Source: JANWXR01 sp964608265 (lineage in GTDB: Bacteria; Chloroflexota; Anaerolineae; Anaerolineales; UBA6663). Taken from it: a stretch of 64,000 bases of DNA. The stretch covers positions 1 through 64,000 of the forward strand of contig CAZSNP010000008.1 of the NCBI GenBank assembly GCA_964608265.1. Direction: 5' to 3'. The stretch's first letter is position 1. Each line of letters begins with the position of its first letter. The position numbers and the translations under genes were made by a program. The notes under the pieces are model-generated. The model worked only from the letters and a program-made list of their open reading frames with translations, did not search any database and was not told the DNA's origin. This document shows positions 1 to 9,000 of this stretch, piece after piece.

Positions 1-15
1 CTTTTCCCGCCTTAT

Positions 16-44
16 TTGACATGGCCCAAACGGGCGAGTAAAAT
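16..44 (+). promoter_or_regulatory. Sigma-70-type promoter of hppA
   Basis: TTGACA at 16-21 and TAAAAT at 39-44 are separated by exactly 17 bp, which is near consensus. Transcription would start near 51, giving a leader of about 100 nt before the hppA start at 148. Seen directly; promoter activity is inferred. Confidence 0.75.
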
Positions 45-51
45 CCGCGTC

Positions 52-112
52 CGCGCCCTGAAGTGGAGGGCGCGTTTTGTGCCTGTAATCATCAACGGCA
101 GGCCGACTGCCG
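52..112 (+). promoter_or_regulatory. Structured 5' leader of hppA (two hairpins)
   Basis: Directly after the promoter, CGCGCCCT (52-59) pairs with AGGGCGCG (67-74) and is followed by TTTT, so it resembles a small terminator or attenuator. A second hairpin pairs CGGCAG (96-101) with CTGCCG (107-112). I recognise no riboswitch class. The structures may regulate early elongation or simply stabilise the mRNA. Confidence 0.4.
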
Positions 113-147
113 GTGAAATCTGCGTTTCTCTGATTCGGAGGCTTTTC

Positions 148-2529
148 ATGGAAGATCTCAACTCTTTTGAGCAGATCGCCATCTACGCCACCCTCGCGAT
201 TTCCATCGTCGGGCTGGGGTATGCGGTGTTTCTGCGCCAGCAAATTCTGGGTGAGGATAAAGGCACCGCCAAGATGCAGGAAGTCTGGGGCTGGATCCGC
301 GACGGGGCCAACGCCTACCTCGGCCGGCAACTGCGCGCCATCCTCCCCCTCATCGCGGTGCTGACCGTGGCGCTGTTCTTCTCGGTCTACATCGTGCCGC
401 CCACGGCCGAGGCCATCGAACACTTTGAGAACGTCGGCATCACCGACCCGGCCACGGTGACGCTGTACGTCGCCTTCGCCCGCGCCATCGCCTTCATCAT
501 GGGCGCGGGCTTCTCGCTGGCCGTCGGGCAGATCGGGATGCGGATGGCGGTGGAGGCCAACGTGCGCGTGGCGGCGGAGGCGCGCAGGACATTCTCCGGC
601 GCGACGCGCATCGCCTACCGCGCCGGAACCATCACCGGCATGCTCACCGACGGCCTCGGCTTGTTCGGCGGCACCATCATCTTCATTATTTTGGGCAAGG
701 CCGCGCCCGATGCGCTGCTCGGCTTCGGCTTCGGCGGCACGCTGCTGGCGCTCTTCATGCGCGTGGGCGGCGGCATCTACACCAAAGCCGCCGACGTGGG
801 CGCTGACCTCGTGGGTAAGGTCGAGCAGGGCCTCGAGGAGGACGACCCGCGCAACGCGGCGGTGATCGCCGACCTCGTCGGTGACAACGTCGGCGACTGC
901 GCCGGGATGGCGGCCGACATCTTCGAGTCGTATGAAGTCACCATCGTCTCGGGGTTGATCCTCGGCCTGGCGCTGACCGCCATCACCGGGCACAACGAAT
1001 GGTTCGTCTTCCCCCTCATCGTGCGCGGGCTGGGCGTGCTCTCGTCCATCATCTCCACCTACCTGGTGAAGACGCCCGAAAAGGAAGCGGGCGGCGACGC
1101 GATGAAGGCGATCTCGCAGGGCTTTTTGTACGCCGCCGGAATGTCGGTGGTGATGTTCGCCATCGCGGGCTGGTATTACATGAGCGTGGCGGCGGGGAGT
1201 AACAGCCTCGGCGAGGTGCCGGGCGGCTGGCTGCGGCCTGTGCTGGCGGTGGTCGCGGGCGTGGCGCTGGCCATCCTCATCGAGCGGGTGACCGAATACT
1301 TCACCGGCACCCACGGCGCGCCGGTCAGGGACATCGTCAAATCCATGCGCGGCGGCCCGGCCACCACCATCCTTTCCGGCATGGTTCAAGGGAAAGAAAG
1401 CGCGGTGTGGTCGGTGATCACCATCGCCGCGACGATCTTCGTTTCGATATTGATCTTCACCATCGGCTTCGATTACGCGCCGCTGGTCGCCTCCACCGGC
1501 CTCTCGCAGGGCGTGTTGCAAACGGCCTTCGTCCTCTACGGCGTGGCGATGACCGGCATCGGCATGTTGACGCTGACGGGCAATAACGTGGCGATGGACT
1601 CCTTCGGCCCGATCTCCGACAACGCCAACGGCATCGGCGAGATGGCGGCGCTGGATGAGAAAGCGCGGCGCATCATGACCGACCTCGACGCGGTGGGCAA
1701 CACCACCAAGGCGATCACGAAGGGCGTGGCCATCGGCTCGGCCGTCATCGCGGCGGTGGCGCTCTTTGGCTCGTATATCACCGACGTGACGAAGGTGCAG
1801 GTCGCGCTCGGCGTGCCGGCGGGGCAACTGTTCACCGCCACCGGCATCCGCGTCTCGGTGCCGGAGGTCTTCATCGGCATGCTGCTCGGCGGCGCGCTGC
1901 CGTGGATGTTCTCCTCGCTCGCCATTGGCGCCGTCAACCGCGCGGCGGGCCTAATCGTGGATGAGGTCCGCAAACAGTTCCGCGGCGGCGTGCTCGAACC
2001 GAAAGGCTCGCCCAAACACAAAGAGCCGGATTACGCGCAGGCCGTGGCCATCTCCACCACCGCCGCGCAGCGCGAACTGATCTCGCTGGCGCTGCTCGGC
2101 ATCCTGCCGCCCATCATCGTCGGGCTGCTGTTCGGCGTGGAAGCGCTGGGCGGTTTTCTGGCGGGCATCATCGTCTCGGGGCAGTTGCTGGCGGTGTATA
2201 TGAGCAACGCCGGCGGCGCGTGGGATAACGCAAAGAAAGTCGTCGAGGACGAGCCGAAGGACCCGGGCCAGAATCAGGGCAAGCACTCCGAGCGGCACAA
2301 GGCCGCCGTGGTCGGCGACACGGTCGGCGACCCGCTCAAGGACACCGCCGGCCCGGCCCTCAACCCGATGATCAAGGTGGTGAATCTGGTCTCCGTCATC
2401 ATCGCCCCCATCATCGTCACGGTGCCGACGGGCAACGTCGTCGTCATCGCGGTTGCGGTGGTGCTGGCCGGCGTGCTCGGCTGGGCGGTGTGGCGCAGCA
2501 AGCGCGAGACGACGGCTGAGCTGGTCTAA
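148..2529 (+). CDS. hppA: K+-independent, H+-translocating membrane pyrophosphatase
   Basis: The product couples hydrolysis of cytoplasmic pyrophosphate to proton export across the membrane. I chose ATG 148 because CGGAG lies 8 bp upstream and MEDLNSFEQ runs straight into the first membrane helix; an in-frame start at 16 would add 44 non-family residues. The 793-residue length and roughly 15 hydrophobic segments fit the family. Signatures seen are DVGADLVGKVEQ followed by DNVGDCAGMAADIFE (substrate loops) and GDPLKDTAGPALNP near the C-terminus. The segment GNTTKAITKG carries Lys and Thr where K+-dependent enzymes have Ala and Gly, so K+ independence is expected from family knowledge. It is transcribed alone, with a promoter upstream and a terminator downstream. 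Confidence 0.96.
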   Translation: MEDLNSFEQIAIYATLAISIVGLGYAVFLRQQILGEDKGTAKMQEVWGWIRDGANAYLGRQLRAILPLIAVLTVALFFSVYIVPPTAEAIEHFENVGITDPATVTLYVAFARAIAFIMGAGFSLAVGQIGMRMAVEANVRVAAEARRTFSGATRIAYRAGTITGMLTDGLGLFGGTIIFIILGKAAPDALLGFGFGGTLLALFMRVGGGIYTKAADVGADLVGKVEQGLEEDDPRNAAVIADLVGDNVGDCAGMAADIFESYEVTIVSGLILGLALTAITGHNEWFVFPLIVRGLGVLSSIISTYLVKTPEKEAGGDAMKAISQGFLYAAGMSVVMFAIAGWYYMSVAAGSNSLGEVPGGWLRPVLAVVAGVALAILIERVTEYFTGTHGAPVRDIVKSMRGGPATTILSGMVQGKESAVWSVITIAATIFVSILIFTIGFDYAPLVASTGLSQGVLQTAFVLYGVAMTGIGMLTLTGNNVAMDSFGPISDNANGIGEMAALDEKARRIMTDLDAVGNTTKAITKGVAIGSAVIAAVALFGSYITDVTKVQVALGVPAGQLFTATGIRVSVPEVFIGMLLGGALPWMFSSLAIGAVNRAAGLIVDEVRKQFRGGVLEPKGSPKHKEPDYAQAVAISTTAAQRELISLALLGILPPIIVGLLFGVEALGGFLAGIIVSGQLLAVYMSNAGGAWDNAKKVVEDEPKDPGQNQGKHSERHKAAVVGDTVGDPLKDTAGPALNPMIKVVNLVSVIIAPIIVTVPTGNVVVIAVAVVLAGVLGWAVWRSKRETTAELV

Positions 2530-2559
2530 CCAATCGCGGATACGATCGCATACAAAAGG

Positions 2560-2594
2560 ACGGGGTCGGTGAAAGCCGGCCCCGTTTGCGTTTA
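2560..2594 (+). terminator. Rho-independent terminator after hppA
   Basis: A 10-bp stem (2560-2569 with 2576-2585, one G-T pair) encloses a 6-nt loop and is followed by TTTGCGTTT, 30 bp after the hppA stop. Confidence 0.75.
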
Positions 2595-2730
2595 GGCTGG
2601 TGCTGAAATGCGACGCTGCCTGTCGCCGCCTTCCACTGCCCCATGACTTCTTCCGTATTCCCCAGTACCGTGAGGCCTCGGCTATGATGGCCGGAGAGGG
2701 CACCACCCTAACCCAGGAAAGGGCAACTGA

Positions 2731-4704
2731 ATGCGAATCCGTGCGGTATCTTCGGTAATCACGAGTGTGGGTTTGTTGTTGGGGGTGATGGGCGCTCCGG
2801 TTCGGGCGGTGCGCGCGCAAGATGGCGGCGGGCCGTCCCGCGCGCCCCTGGTTGCGCCCGGCTCGCCCGAGTCATTCACCGATCAACTCATCGTGCGCTA
2901 CAGCCGTGATGCGCGCGTCACCGCTGCCCAGGCGGCGGGTGCCGATCGGGTCGAGGCGCTGAGCGCGGCAGCGGGCATCGCGCTGCAATACTTCCGCCCC
3001 ATGTCGGGGGAGGCGCATGTGCTGAAGTTGCCGCAATCATTGCCCGAGAGCGAAGTGGCGCAGATCGCAGCGCGCCTCGCCGCCGCGCCCGACGTCGAGT
3101 ACGCCGAGCCGGATGGCCGCATGTATCCACTGCTGACGCCGAACGATCCACAGTACGGCAGCCAATGGCATTACAGCGCGCCGGTGGCCGGATCGTACGG
3201 CGCGAACCTGCCCGGCGCGTGGGATATCACCACCGGCATCACCTCGGTTGTGGTGGCTGTGCTCGATACCGGCATCCTGTTCGACCACCCGGACTTGGCG
3301 GGGCGCACCGTGCCGGGCTATGACATGATCGCCGACATCGCCGTGGCTAACGACGGCGGCGGGCGCGATGCCGATGCGAGTGACCCGGGCGACTGGGTTG
3401 CTCAGGGTGAGTGCTACACCACCCCGACCCCCAACCCGGCCGACGACAGCAGTTGGCACGGCACACACGTCGCCGGCACCATCGGCGCGGCCACCAACAA
3501 TGGCGACGGCGTGGCCGGCATCAACTGGAATGCGCGGATATTGCCGGTGCGCGTGCTGGGCAAGTGCGGGGGCTATGTCTCCGACATCGCCGACGGGATT
3601 ACATGGGCGGCCGGGCTGCCGGTGGCGGGCCTGCCCGCCAACCCCAACCCGGCCAGGGTCATCAACATGAGTCTGGGTGGATCGGGGGCGTGCGGCACGT
3701 ATCAAGCGGTGATTGATGCGGCCACAGCCGCCGGCTCGATGATCGTCGTGGCGGCGGGCAACAGCAACCTCAATGCCTCCGGCTTTCGACCGGCCAATTG
3801 CAACAACGTCGTCACCGTCGCGGCGACGAATCGCTTCGGCAACAAGGCCAGCTACAGCAACTTCGGTTCGGTGGTGGAGATCGCCGCGCCGGGCGGCGAA
3901 GGCGGCGCGGATGGAGTTCTCTCGACCCTCAACGCCGGCACGACCTCGCCCGCCGGTCACAGTTACGCTTACTACGCCGGAACCAGCATGGCCACGCCGC
4001 ATGTCGCCGGCATCGCCTCGCTGCTGTGGTCGGTCGAGCCGACGCTGACGGTGGCCGACGCGACTGCGATCTTGCGGGGCACCGTCACCCCCTTCCCGGC
4101 AGGCAGCACCTGCAACACCGGCAATTGTGGCAGCGGCATCGTCAACGCGGCGGCGGCAGTGCAGTTGGCCGATGTGTGGGCAACGCTGACGAACAAGGTG
4201 TACCTGCCGCTGGCGGCCAAGAGCCTCGGCGGGGGCGGCGGCGGGTCGCTGGTGCCGAACGGAAACTTCGAGTCCGGCGCGACCGTGTGGGCTGAGTCAT
4301 CCTCGCAGGGTTATTTTCTGATCTTGCAGGACTCCGAGGTCAACAGCGTGCCTGCGCACAGCGGCACGTGGCACACCTGGCTCGGCGGCGTGCACGCTGA
4401 GGTCGCCTTCATCCAGCAGAGCGTGACGGTGAGCGCCGGCCAGCCTCATCTGTACTACTACGAGTGGACCCGCTCGACCGAACCGGGCACGGGCTTTGAC
4501 ACCGGCAGTGTGCGCGTCAACGGCGCGCCGGTGCGCGCGGTGGATTTCTCGACCAGCACGGCGAGCAACGCGTGGGTGAAGCGCACGGTTGATTTGAGCG
4601 CGTACGTGGGCCAGACGGCGATGTTGCAGTTTTACATGACGACGGACTCCAGCCTTCACTCCAGCTGGTTCATTGATGACGTAGGTTTTCAGAGCACACC
4701 GTAA
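2731..4704 (+). CDS. Secreted subtilisin-like serine protease (S8 family)
   Basis: This is a 657-residue exported protease. An N-terminal signal peptide (about residues 1-29) is followed by an inhibitor-I9-like propeptide (about 45-130). The S8 catalytic domain shows all three catalytic motifs: VVAVLDTGI (Asp), SSWHGTHVAGT (His) and AGTSMATPHVAG (Ser). After the catalytic domain comes VYLPLAAK, a Gly-rich linker, and a beta-rich C-terminal domain of about 150 residues resembling carbohydrate-binding or jelly-roll modules. The VYLPL motif before the linker recurs in surface proteins of Chloroflexota in my experience, and its role is unknown. AGGAAAGGG at 2715-2723 is the ribosome-binding site. 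The likely job is extracellular protein degradation; substrates cannot be read from the sequence. Confidence 0.93.
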   Translation: MRIRAVSSVITSVGLLLGVMGAPVRAVRAQDGGGPSRAPLVAPGSPESFTDQLIVRYSRDARVTAAQAAGADRVEALSAAAGIALQYFRPMSGEAHVLKLPQSLPESEVAQIAARLAAAPDVEYAEPDGRMYPLLTPNDPQYGSQWHYSAPVAGSYGANLPGAWDITTGITSVVVAVLDTGILFDHPDLAGRTVPGYDMIADIAVANDGGGRDADASDPGDWVAQGECYTTPTPNPADDSSWHGTHVAGTIGAATNNGDGVAGINWNARILPVRVLGKCGGYVSDIADGITWAAGLPVAGLPANPNPARVINMSLGGSGACGTYQAVIDAATAAGSMIVVAAGNSNLNASGFRPANCNNVVTVAATNRFGNKASYSNFGSVVEIAAPGGEGGADGVLSTLNAGTTSPAGHSYAYYAGTSMATPHVAGIASLLWSVEPTLTVADATAILRGTVTPFPAGSTCNTGNCGSGIVNAAAAVQLADVWATLTNKVYLPLAAKSLGGGGGGSLVPNGNFESGATVWAESSSQGYFLILQDSEVNSVPAHSGTWHTWLGGVHAEVAFIQQSVTVSAGQPHLYYYEWTRSTEPGTGFDTGSVRVNGAPVRAVDFSTSTASNAWVKRTVDLSAYVGQTAMLQFYMTTDSSLHSSWFIDDVGFQSTP

Positions 4705-4752
4705 GCGCAAATCCCGAGGGTCTTTGAGGCCTTGAGGGTTTATCTGCCGACG

Positions 4753-4788
4753 ACGGGGCCGGTGCATCACCGGCCTCGTTTGTGTTTT
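4753..4788 (+). terminator. Rho-independent terminator after the S8 protease
   Basis: A 12-bp stem (4753-4764 with 4768-4779, one G-T pair) has a 3-nt CAT loop and is followed by TTGTGTTTT. Confidence 0.8.
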
Positions 4789-4821
4789 CCGCGCGGCCCG
4801 GGATGATAGAATGCCGCCAGC

Positions 4822-5865
4822 ATGCTCCTCACCGCCGTCCCCTCCCCGGCGCACGACTGGCGCGGCCACCCCGAGAACGCCGCGCGCGTGCCGGCCATCC
4901 TGAACGCGATTCAGTCATCGGTGATCAGTGAACAGTGCCACACCGTTGAGCCCCGGCCCGCGACGATGGAGGAGCTGACCCGCGTGCATCCGCGCGATTT
5001 TGTCGAGGCCCTCGAACGGGTGATGGCGCAGGCGCCGGGCTACGTCGACCACGCCCCAACCTACATCACCCCGCGATCGTTCGAGTGCGCGCGGCGGGCA
5101 GCCGGCGCGGCCTGCGCGATGGTGGAGCATTCTCTACTCTCCGATTCTCCAAATAAAGACACTGGAGGACTGGACGACTGCGGTTTTGCCATTGTGCGCC
5201 CGCCCGGTCACCACGCCACGCCCGAGGTGGCCATGGGCTTTTGCCTCTTCAACAACGTCGCCGTCGCCGCGCGGCACGCTCAGGCCCTGGGCGCGCGGCG
5301 GGTGATGATCGTGGACTTCGACGTCCATCACGGCAACGGCACGCAGGCGGCGTTTTACGCGGATGGCTCGGTGCTCTTCGTCTCGACGCATCAGGACGGC
5401 ATCTACCCGATGAGCGGCGAGGTGGAGGAGACCGGGGAGGGCGCCGGGGCGGGCTGCAACGTCAACGTGCCGCTGCCCGCCGGGGCCGGCGACGCCGCGT
5501 TCGAGCGCGTGCTGGCCGAGATCATCACCCCGCTCGCCGAGCGCTTTCGACCGAACTATCTATTCGTCTCCGCCGGCTACGACGCGCACTGGCGCGATCC
5601 GCTGGCCGCGCTGCAATTCACCTGCGCCGGCTACTTTCGCGCCGTGCGCGCGCTCAAGCGACTGGCCGACACACATTGCGAGGGGCGGATGGCGTGCGTG
5701 CTCGAGGGCGGTTACGACCTCGAAGCGCTCGCCCACAGCGTCGTGGCTTCGCTGCATGCGCTGGCCGGCCGCGACGCCCCGCCCGACCCGCTCGGCCCCG
5801 CGCCGTACCGCGAGCCGGAGGTGGGCGAATTGATCGCTGCTGTTCGGGCGGCGCATGGCCTGTGA
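4822..5865 (+). CDS. Histone deacetylase / acetylpolyamine amidohydrolase family enzyme
   Basis: This zinc-dependent deacetylase-fold protein has 347 residues. It carries the catalytic His pair in RPPGHH (H130, H131) and the zinc ligands D167 and H169 in DFDVHHGNGT plus D254 in SAGYDAH. VLEGGYDLEAL lies near the C-terminus, and GHPEN near residue 16 is also typical. Bacterial members deacetylate small acetylated amines or proteins such as acetyl-CoA synthetase (AcuC), and the substrate here cannot be chosen. A TAGAAT box ends 9 nt before the ATG and no Shine-Dalgarno is visible, so the mRNA may be nearly leaderless. It lies alone between the protease terminator and the TPR gene. Confidence 0.9.
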   Translation: MLLTAVPSPAHDWRGHPENAARVPAILNAIQSSVISEQCHTVEPRPATMEELTRVHPRDFVEALERVMAQAPGYVDHAPTYITPRSFECARRAAGAACAMVEHSLLSDSPNKDTGGLDDCGFAIVRPPGHHATPEVAMGFCLFNNVAVAARHAQALGARRVMIVDFDVHHGNGTQAAFYADGSVLFVSTHQDGIYPMSGEVEETGEGAGAGCNVNVPLPAGAGDAAFERVLAEIITPLAERFRPNYLFVSAGYDAHWRDPLAALQFTCAGYFRAVRALKRLADTHCEGRMACVLEGGYDLEALAHSVVASLHALAGRDAPPDPLGPAPYREPEVGELIAAVRAAHGL

Positions 5866-5930
5866 TCGCGCGGCAGGCGCGCCGACCGTGCGCGGTGAGG
5901 CGAAAACCGGGTGCATTCCAGATTATTGGC

Positions 5931-5980
5931 CGCTCCTTCGACTGCGGCCCGCAAAAGCGGCTGGCCTCCGCTCAGGATGC
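5931..5980 (+). repeat. Dispersed intergenic repeat, copy 1
   Basis: This 50-bp segment starting CGCTCCTTCGACTGCGGCCC is nearly identical to the reverse complement of 34520-34571. Both ends match and only the hairpin loop region differs. It sits in the 212-bp gap between the deacetylase and TPR genes. A 10-bp inverted repeat (5908-5917 and 6000-6009) flanks it. Confidence 0.7.
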
Positions 5981-6024
5981 GGCCCCGCCAAAATGTAGAA
6001 ATGCACCCGCGAAAACCCAACCGG

Positions 6025-6053
6025 TTGCAAAATGAGTTAAACCATAGGATACT
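6025..6053 (+). promoter_or_regulatory. Possible promoter of the TPR scaffold gene
   Basis: TTGCAA (6025-6030) and GATACT (6048-6053) are 17 bp apart, and a GAGGAG ribosome-binding site (6062-6067) precedes ATG 6078. The -10 match is modest. Confidence 0.45.
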
Positions 6054-6077
6054 GCCTTAACGAGGAGCGGTAACGTC

Positions 6078-9000
6078 ATGGCCACCATTCCCCTGCGCGT
6101 TTACTTTCAGCACATCGATCACTTCATCGAGCAAAAGCAATTCGATGAAGCCATCGCGCACTGCAAGCACATCCTCAACCACTACCCCAAAAGCCTCGAG
6201 ACCTACCGGCTGATGGGCAAGGCCCTGCTCGAAAAGAACCGCTTCGGCGACGCCGGCGACATCTTTCAGCGCGTGCTCTCGTCGGCCCCCGACGACTTCA
6301 TCTCGCATGTCGGCATGGCCATCGTGCGCGAGGATGAGGGCGGCCTCGACGCGGCGCTGTGGCACATGGAGCGCGCCTTCGAGTCCAACCCGGCCAACGG
6401 CCCGGCGCAGGAGGAACTCCGCCGGTTGTACGGCCGGCGCGATGGGGTGGTGCCGCCGCGCGCGCAATTGACCCGCGGCGCGCTGGCCCGCATGTATGTG
6501 AAGGGCGAGCTGTACCCGCAGGCCGAGTTGGAGTTGCGGGCCGCGTTGCGCGACGACCCCGAGCGGCTCGACCTCAGCCTGCTGCTGGCCCGCGTGCTGC
6601 TCGAAACCGGCCGCCGGGCCGAAGCCGCCGAGCTGTCACAATCGCTGCTGCAGAAAATCCCCTACGCGCTCGAAGCGCTGCGCATCGTCTCCGAAATCCT
6701 GGCTCAGCAAAATCGCGCCGACGAGGCCAAGTTCTATCAGCAACGCCTGGCCGCGCTCGACCCGTACGAGGCGTACGCCAACGGCCACAGCGCCAGCAGC
6801 GTCGCCCCAGAGGCGGTGCGCGTGCCCGAACTGGGCGAGGCCGAGGGGCAGGAGGCCGCGCTCGCCCTGGGCAGCACGCCGGATTGGGCCACCTCGCTGG
6901 GTGAGAAACTCGAAACCCCGCCCGCCGAGGCCGAGGACGTGCCCGATTGGTTGAAGGCCGGCACCGGCATCCTCAGCGGCACGGCCCCGTTGACGGGTGC
7001 GCTTTCGGGCACGGATATGCCCGCCGCCGGCGAAGTGCCCGACTGGCTGAAAGACGTCGAACCGGCGCAGCCCGCGCAAGCCGCCGCCACCGACATGCCC
7101 GATTGGATGAAGGCCACCACCGGCATCGCCGCCGGTCACCTCGCGTCGGAGTCCGGCAGCAGCATCACCGGCTGGCTGGCGACGCCCGAGCAGCCGGCCT
7201 CGCCGTTCGATGCGCCTGTGGCCGGCCAGGCCGACATGCCCGATTGGTTGAAGGACATCGCCCCGCCCACGGCCCCGCTCGGCGGAGCGCCGCTGACGAC
7301 CGAGCCGCTGCCGAGTTCGCTCAGCGGCGCCGGCTCGGGCGCGTTGCCCGAATGGCTCAATGCCCCCAGCGAGCCGCCCAAGCCGGAGTGGATGACGGGC
7401 AAGCTCGGCGACGAAGTCACGGCCAACCTCGCCGCGACCACGCCGATGGGCGAGGCGCCGGAGTGGATGAAGGAATCCACCGGCGCGCTGCCCGGCAGCA
7501 CACCCGAACTGCCCGAGTGGATGAAGGCCTCCCCGACCTCCGGGCTGACCACCCCGCTCGATACGACCATCACGCCCTTCACCGGCGAGGCCGCGCCCGA
7601 GAGCATGCCCGATTGGCTGAAGACCAGCGTCGAGGGCGATGACCTGCCCGACTGGTTGAAGACGGCGGCCTCGACCGCGCCGCTGGCCGACGCCGCACCG
7701 ACCGAGACCGGCGTCGCGGCTATCCCGCCGCTCGATACGTTACCGGCGTGGATGCAGAGCGAAACCATCCAGGATGTGCCGCCCGTCGCCGAGCCGCTGC
7801 CGGATTGGATGCAGCCCGGCGCGACACAGATGGATGTGCCGGTCGTTTCCGCTGAGACGCCGGCCTGGATGCAAGAGGGCGATCCGCAGAAAAATGCGAC
7901 CGCCGCCGAGGAACTGCCGGACTGGTTGAAGGAAGTCACCGGCCCGGCGGCCAACCCCGAGGCGACGCCGCCCGCCCCGCCGGCCGTTGACCTGCCCGAC
8001 TTTCTGCAACCGGCCTCCGCCGAAGCCATTGACCGCGCCAACACGCCGGTGGATTGGGAGGAGCCGGAAACCGAGGCCGCCGAGGCCGTGGCCGACGTGC
8101 CCGATTGGATCAAGGCAATGGCCCCCGACCCGAACGCCGCGCCCGTCATCGAGGACAGCGCCGCGACTCTTCCGCCCGTGGCTGCGGAGGAGTTGCCCGA
8201 TTGGCTCCAGCCCGCCGCCGGGGTTGCGGCTGCCGGATTAGCCGCGGCGGCCCTGGGCGCGGCCTCGACTCCCGCGGAGCCTGCACCTGCTGAAACTGAG
8301 GACGTTCCCGACCTGAGCAGCATGAGCGCCGACGACGCCATGCGCTGGCTCGAGTCGCTTGCGGCCAAGCAGGGCGCCGAGGCCGAGACCCTCATCACCA
8401 AGCCCGAGGAGCGCACCGACACACCGCCCGCCTGGGTATCGGCCGCCGCTGCCCCCGAAGTGGAGGCGATCCCCGCGCCGGCCCAGCCCGAGGTCGGGGC
8501 CGACGTTCCCCCGTGGGCACAGAACACCGAGCCGGGCGCGACGGAGACCATCGCCGGTTGGCTCGCGGATAAGGACACGCCCGATTGGTTGCGGGCCGCC
8601 CGCGCGGAGACCCGCGCGGCCGAATCCGCGCCCGTTGAATCTCAGCCGCCGGCCGCTGTCGAAGGGGCGATGCCCGACCTCGACACGATGAGCCCCGACG
8701 ATGCGCTGCGCTGGCTCGAGTCGCTCGCGGCCAAGCAGGGCGCCGAGGCCGAGACCCTCATCACCAAACCCGAGGAGCGCACCGACACACCGCCCGCGTG
8801 GCTGGGCGAGGTCGGCGCCGACGCGGGCGTGAGTGCGCCGGCCCCCGCTGCCCCTGCGGCCGAGGTCGAGGCAACGGCCGCCGAAGCCACGCCCGCCGAG
8901 GAGTTGCCCGATTGGTTGAAGGCCGTCGTGGCCGAAGAGGAAGCCGCTGCGCCCGCGCCGGTTGAACCGGTTGCGGCCCCCGCTGCCCCGGTCGAGGCAG

